From: Protopterus annectens
Lineage: Eukaryota; Chordata; Ceratodontiformes; Protopteridae
Length of the DNA stretch: 64,000 bases
Direction: 5' to 3'
NCBI RefSeq assembly: GCF_019279795.1
Contig: NC_056743.1
Coordinates: 627,496,019-627,560,018 of the forward strand
The number at the start of each line of letters is the position of its first letter. The first letter of the stretch is position 1. The notes beneath the pieces are model-generated. The model saw nothing but the letters and a program-made list of their open reading frames with translations, had not been told where the DNA came from and did no database searches. Shown one piece after another: positions 59,262 through 64,000 of the stretch. The position numbers and the translations under genes were made by a program.

Positions 59262-61215
59262 AAAAAAATTCAGGGATGTGCTATCATATGATGTAGCCCC
59301 CCCCCCCCCACTGTGTGCTAGCAGAACCCAGGGATGTGCTATCAGATAATATACAGTAATGTACTAGCATAATACAAGGATGTGCTATCTGATGATGTAC
59401 ACCACTGTGTACCAGCAACACTCAGGAATGTGCTCTCAGATGATGTACACCAAGGTGTACCAGCAAAACTCAAATATGTGCTATCAGATGATGATGGAGA
59501 ACACTGTGGTATACCAGAAAAACTCAGGTATGTGCTATTAAATGATGAACACTGTGGTGTACCAGCAAAACTCAGGTATGTTTTATCAGATGATGTACAC
59601 TGTGGTGTACCAGCGACACTCCAGGATGCACTATCAGATGATGTACCCCCTCACACTGTGTGCTAGCAGAACTCAAGGATGTGCTATCCTATAATATATA
59701 CTTATGTATTAGCATAATACAAGGGTGTGGTATTTGATGATGTACACCACGGTGTACCAGCAAAACTCAGGTATGTGCTATCAGATGATGTACACCAAGG
59801 TGTACCAGCAAAACTCAGGTATGTGCTATCAGATGATATACACCAAGGTGTACCAGCAAAACTCAGGTATGTGCTATCAGATGAAAACTGTGGTGTACCA
59901 GCAAAACTCAGATATGTGCTATCAGATGATATACAACACAGTGTACCAGCAACACTCAGAGATGTGCTATCAGATGATGTACACCAAGGTGTACCAGCAA
60001 AACTCAAGAATGTGGTATCAGATGATATACACCAAGGTGTACCAGCAAAACTCAGGTATGTACTATCAGATGAACACTGTGGTGTACCAGCAAAACTCAG
60101 ATATATGCTATCAGATGATGTACAACATGGTGCACCAGCAACACTCAGAGATGTGCTATCAGATGATGTAACCAAGGTGTACCAGCAAAACTCAGGTATG
60201 TGGTATCAGATGATATACACCAAGGTGTACCAGCAAAACTCAGGTATGTACTATCAGATGAGCACTGTGGTGTACCAGCAAAACTCAGATATATGCTATC
60301 AGATGATGTACAACACAGTGCACCAGCAACACTCACAGATGTGCTATCAGATGATGTAACCAAGGTGTACCAGCAAAACTCAGGGATGTGCTCTCAGATG
60401 ATGTACACCAAGGTGTACCAGCAAAACTCAGGTATGTGCTATCAGATGATAAACACTGTGGTGTACCAGCAAATCTCAGGTATGTTCTATCAGATGATGT
60501 ACAAAGTGGTGTACCAGCACCACTCCGGGATGTGCTATCAGATGATGTACCCCCCCACTGTGTGCTACCAGAACTAAAGGATGTGCTATCCTATAATATA
60601 TACCAATGTACTAGCATAGTACAAGGATGTGCTATCTGATGATGTACACCATGGTGTACCAGCAAAACTCAGGTATGCGCTATCAGATGAACACTGTGGT
60701 GTACCAGCAAAACTCAGGTATGTGCTATCAGATGATGTACAACATGGTGCATCAGCAACACTCAAGGATGTGCTATCAGATGATAAACACTGTGGTGTAC
60801 CAGCAAAACTCAGGTATGTGCTATCAGATTATGAACACTGTGGTGTATCAGCAAAACTCAGGTATGTTCTATCAGATGATGTACAAAGTGGTGTACCAGC
60901 ACCACTCCGGGATGTGTTATCAGATGATGTACCCCCCCACTGTGTGCTGCCAGAACTGAAGTATGTGCTATCCTATAATATATACCAATGTACTAGCATA
61001 GTGCAAGGATGTGCTATCTGATGATGTACACCACGGTGTACCAGCAAAACTCAGGTATGTGCTATCAGATGAACACTGTGGTGTACCAGCAAAACTCAGG
61101 TATGTGCTATCAGATGATGTACAACATGGTGTATCAGCAACACTCAGGGATGTGCTATCAGATGTTGAACACTGGTGTAGCAGCAACATTCAGGGGTTTC
61201 AGATAATATATGCCA
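59262..61215 (+). repeat. Minisatellite array 3 (48/45-bp units, higher-order blocks)
   Basis: Basic unit TATGTGCTATCAGATGATGT, ACACCAAGGTGTACCAGCAA, AACTCAGG (48 bp); a 45-bp variant has GAACACTGTGGTGTACC in place of the middle. About 40 units. A distinct spacer (CTATCCTATAATATATACC...ACTAGCATA) recurs near 59685, 60588 and 60970, giving higher-order blocks. Translating in one frame gives a 16-residue repeat (YVLSDDVHQGVPAKLR), but the other plus frame and the minus strand are equally open. No promoter, splice site or domain supports a gene. Confidence 0.92.
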
Positions 61216-61400
61216 ATGCACTAGCATAATACAAGGGTGTGTTATCTAATGATTTAACATCTTCATGTCTGCTTTTCCACAACTCCTCATATATGGATGT
61301 GCAACTCTAACTCAGGAATGTGTTTGCATAACTTAGAAATTTGTTATCAGATAATGTCCATCCAAGTGTGCTAGCATAACTTAAGGAAGTACTTGATTGG
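61216..61400 (+). repeat. Decayed end of minisatellite array 3
   Basis: Diverged units (TTGTTATCAGATAATGTCCA, GTGTGCTAGCATAAC) with a CR1-derived piece at 61253-61288. Confidence 0.65.
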
Positions 61401-63744
61401 AGAATTCAAAAGAAAACACTGGACACATAACTAAAATGAGCTTTGTCTCATAAGTAGCAATCAGTCATATAGTAATTATGACACATACATCTGCTGTAGT
61501 CTTAGAATGATGGATAGGAAAATAGCTGAAGTAATTACTCTAGATGTGAAATTTATTAAGCTCTGCAGGTAAGTGATACCGAACTCAAACTACCTATACA
61601 GACTTTGGAGTGCTTATCTGAGTAAGGAATTAGTTAACCAATAGGCGGTGAGAGCGTTTTAAGAGACTAGTGCTTACATCAGCAATAGAAGGCTGACTTG
61701 GAAAGTCCTACTGCTCAGTACTGGGTTAAGTCTAATGTTCTTGTAAAAGACACCAAAGTAGAACTCAAAGGAAAAGTATTTTCCAGGTTACCTACAAATA
61801 TATGGGAGCAGGCACATAGAATGATGTAGAAACCATCTGCAAAGATCTTACAGAATGCCAGGGAGGCAGAGCTGACAGTGCGTGTTTTGTATTTTTTAAT
61901 TCGGTAAGACTCGTTAGGTAAAAGTGTCTCTTTTGAGTGGTGAGGTAAGAACCCCAGCCTGGTTAAGTAACTTGCTTAGAGTCACAGTATATAAAAGTGG
62001 AAATGGAAGATGTGGGTTAAGGACTAAATGTCAAAGCTCATTGCCAGCTCATATCTTTAACTATCTGTACTAATGGCTTACAATCTTTTAGGAGCACAGG
62101 AGACTTGTATATTTATTGAGTATAATTTTTACTGTGCTGCAAAGCGGCTATTTCATGGTATAAGAGTTAACGTTTTAAATGTGTGCTCTGTGGATTTTTT
62201 TTTTATTATTTTATAAGCTTTTAAAGGATTTATATTACATCACTGCAAACAGATTTTTAAGCATTTCTGCTGAATGTACATTTCATATTTCACCTTTGTG
62301 TCTTCTTTTTACATAGCTCTGTTAGATTCTCCCAATGCATACCTTTTTTGTTGTTCAGACTAGGACACAGTTGTTGAGCAACGTGTCTCTTCTTGTCCCA
62401 TTCGAGCTAAAAACAGCTGCTGTTAATAATAAGTTGTAATATTTTCCATGAAATTGCACCTTTTTCTAGCTTCAGTTATGACTACACCCATAAAAATGTT
62501 GCTTCCAGCTGCTGTAAAAACCTATAACCCTTCACATTTATCCTATGGAGCAATTTGACTAGGGATACTTAACTCGCTTCATGTATCTTTCCCGCTAGTA
62601 ATAATGCAACTGAGTGTTCTGTTAATTTCAATATTTTTGGTTTCTTTCCCATACTGTGTCTGAAAATGCCCCACTGAGATCAGTTTTCTGTCCCAGTGAA
62701 TAAATTCAGACAAAATAAAACAAAATGCTACCACTTTTTTACAGCCCTCACTGTTTCTGGTTTTCTTCCATTACCTCCAAGGTGAACAATTTTTCACTTT
62801 TGATATTAGTCCTGGGAATTGCTACATTATTTTTTTCATGAGATAATCAGAAGTATTTCTACAAATATTTAATGGTTCTTACTCTCACCAGCTATTTATT
62901 AGCCATAAGTGATGCAAAGTTCAGAAGAGACAAATAACCTTGTAGGTAATAATAAACTGTATGTTGTGAACAGCCTTCTTATGTCTGTTTACACAGCATG
63001 GAAGGCTAGTAGCAAGAAGCATTATGAGTATGGCCAGAATAATTCTGGGATCTGTTCAGAGGGCTATAGCTCACAAGGGCTAAGAACGTGCAGTTGTTGC
63101 TGTAATGTTTGCTTGGCAAGGTGCTTCTAGAATAATGTGTTCTAGTTTGAGGGATGTGCCTTTCAAACTATATCAAGTCAAGGTGATAGTCCTAAAAAGA
63201 GAAAAGGTAAAATAATGCAGTTTGTGGTAAAGCACTCATATAAAGAGCCTGCATGTACAGGATATGTATATCCTGGAAAAATGGTAAAAATGAGACAGAG
63301 GACATGCTAATGATTTTATATAGATGTGCCAGCACTTGAAGGATTTAGTAAAAAAATGAAATTACTCAAAGCAGAATATACTATAAAGCATAAACCATAT
63401 TTACAAAATTATTCTTAGTCAGTAATTCACATATCAGTGACCCATAGGACAATGTAAATGTGAACTGTATTTTATTGCACAGGTATAGTACAATACAATG
63501 TAGTCCTGTGAGATAACAGCATCACAATATTATACAAATCATAGCTCATGACTTTAAATAACACATTCTGTACATGTTAAATTGTGCAGAAATGAATGTC
63601 TCTTCTCTTAATAACTTTCACTTACTAAAATATACTTAGAGGCACTATTCCTGTTCTTTAGCTGCATTTTGCATTTGTCTAAATCCTTCTTTAGACCAAA
63701 ATAGACCCAAAATACTATCTAACGTACATTTTTTAACTTAACTC
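61401..63744. other. No gene seen
   Basis: Unique-looking AT-rich sequence. The frame 62909-63130 has no recognisable domain. Confidence 0.5.
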
Positions 63745-63958
63745 ATTATACTTTTTGCCATCTGTATTTCAATTTACATCCATCTTATTGTAATGCTTTT
63801 TATATGTACTTTTAATTTGCTTGCATTTTATTTAATGTCTTTTATCTTTTTTTTTGCATTTCGTTACCACCAACTTGGCCCAGATTGTGGCTGAAGAGGG
63901 TCCTTGGACAAGAGCAATTATTCAGTTAACAAAGATTAAAATTAAATTAAATAAATAA
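63745..63958 (+). mobile_element. LINE 3' UTR and tail (third tail type)
   Basis: AT-rich UTR, then CCCAGATTGTGGCTGAAGAG, GGTCCTTGGACAAGAGCAAT, and an (AAAT)n end. Resembles the fragment at 39986-40065. Confidence 0.6.
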
Positions 63959-64000
63959 GTAAAGCCCACCATACCAATATGGCATGACACACAATCCTAC

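Noticed and set aside
59702..60175. 157-codon minus-strand serine-rich repeat ORF (SSDSTYLSFAGTP repeats)
   Set aside because: Antisense shadow of the 48-bp minisatellite; open only because the period is a multiple of three.
56868..61215. CRISPR-like or bacterial repeat array
   Set aside because: Units are contiguous with no unique spacers, and the window is clearly vertebrate DNA.

Overview
This window is vertebrate nuclear DNA. It has spliced exons, long introns, several LINE clades with matching tRNA-derived SINEs, Penelope-like elements, hAT-type foldback elements, a solo LTR and many microsatellites. The repeat types (CR1/L2-like LINEs, Penelope, SINEs ending in a 'CTGTGGCGACCCCTAACCGGG' type tail) suggest a fish, lungfish or amphibian rather than a mammal or bird. 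The species cannot be fixed from the sequence alone.

The only host protein-coding gene I can support is the 5' end of a PBX (TALE homeodomain cofactor) gene on the minus strand. Coding exon 1 is 21682-21884 and exon 2 is 21390-21463, separated by a 218-bp intron with good GT/AG sites. The 5' flank and leader lie around 21885-22260. Exon 3 is not in the window, so 1-21389 is intron 2 (incomplete) and everything right of about 22.3 kb is 5' intergenic DNA. Intron 2 holds LINE 3' ends, two intact SINEs with clear target-site duplications, foldback elements and microsatellites.

The intergenic half is a layered graveyard of transposons. A minus-strand L2/CR1-like LINE (22.8-26.2 kb) is broken by three SINEs and a foldback element. 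A minus-strand L1/Tx1-like LINE (about 26.2-32.5 kb) is broken by a 1.3-kb solo LTR, two hAT-type elements and a CR1-tailed SINE. A Penelope-like element follows at 34.0-36.3 kb with its endonuclease end inverted relative to its reverse transcriptase. CR1 copies occur at 41.0-42.1, 45.5-48.9 and 55.2-56.3 kb. The best-preserved LINE open frame is at 53.4-54.8 kb (minus).

From about 56.9 to 61.4 kb there are three arrays of one 48-bp minisatellite family, with older relics from 51.4 kb. Because 48 is a multiple of 3, the arrays keep long open frames on both strands; I regard these as non-coding.

Two LINE/SINE pairs with a shared 3' tail can be read from this one window. One is a LINE and SINE sharing a 'GGAGCTTTTCTCCCCGGGCC' type tail. 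The other is CR1 and a SINE sharing a tail that ends in AACCTATG octamers. A third SINE family, the most active here, has no visible LINE partner.
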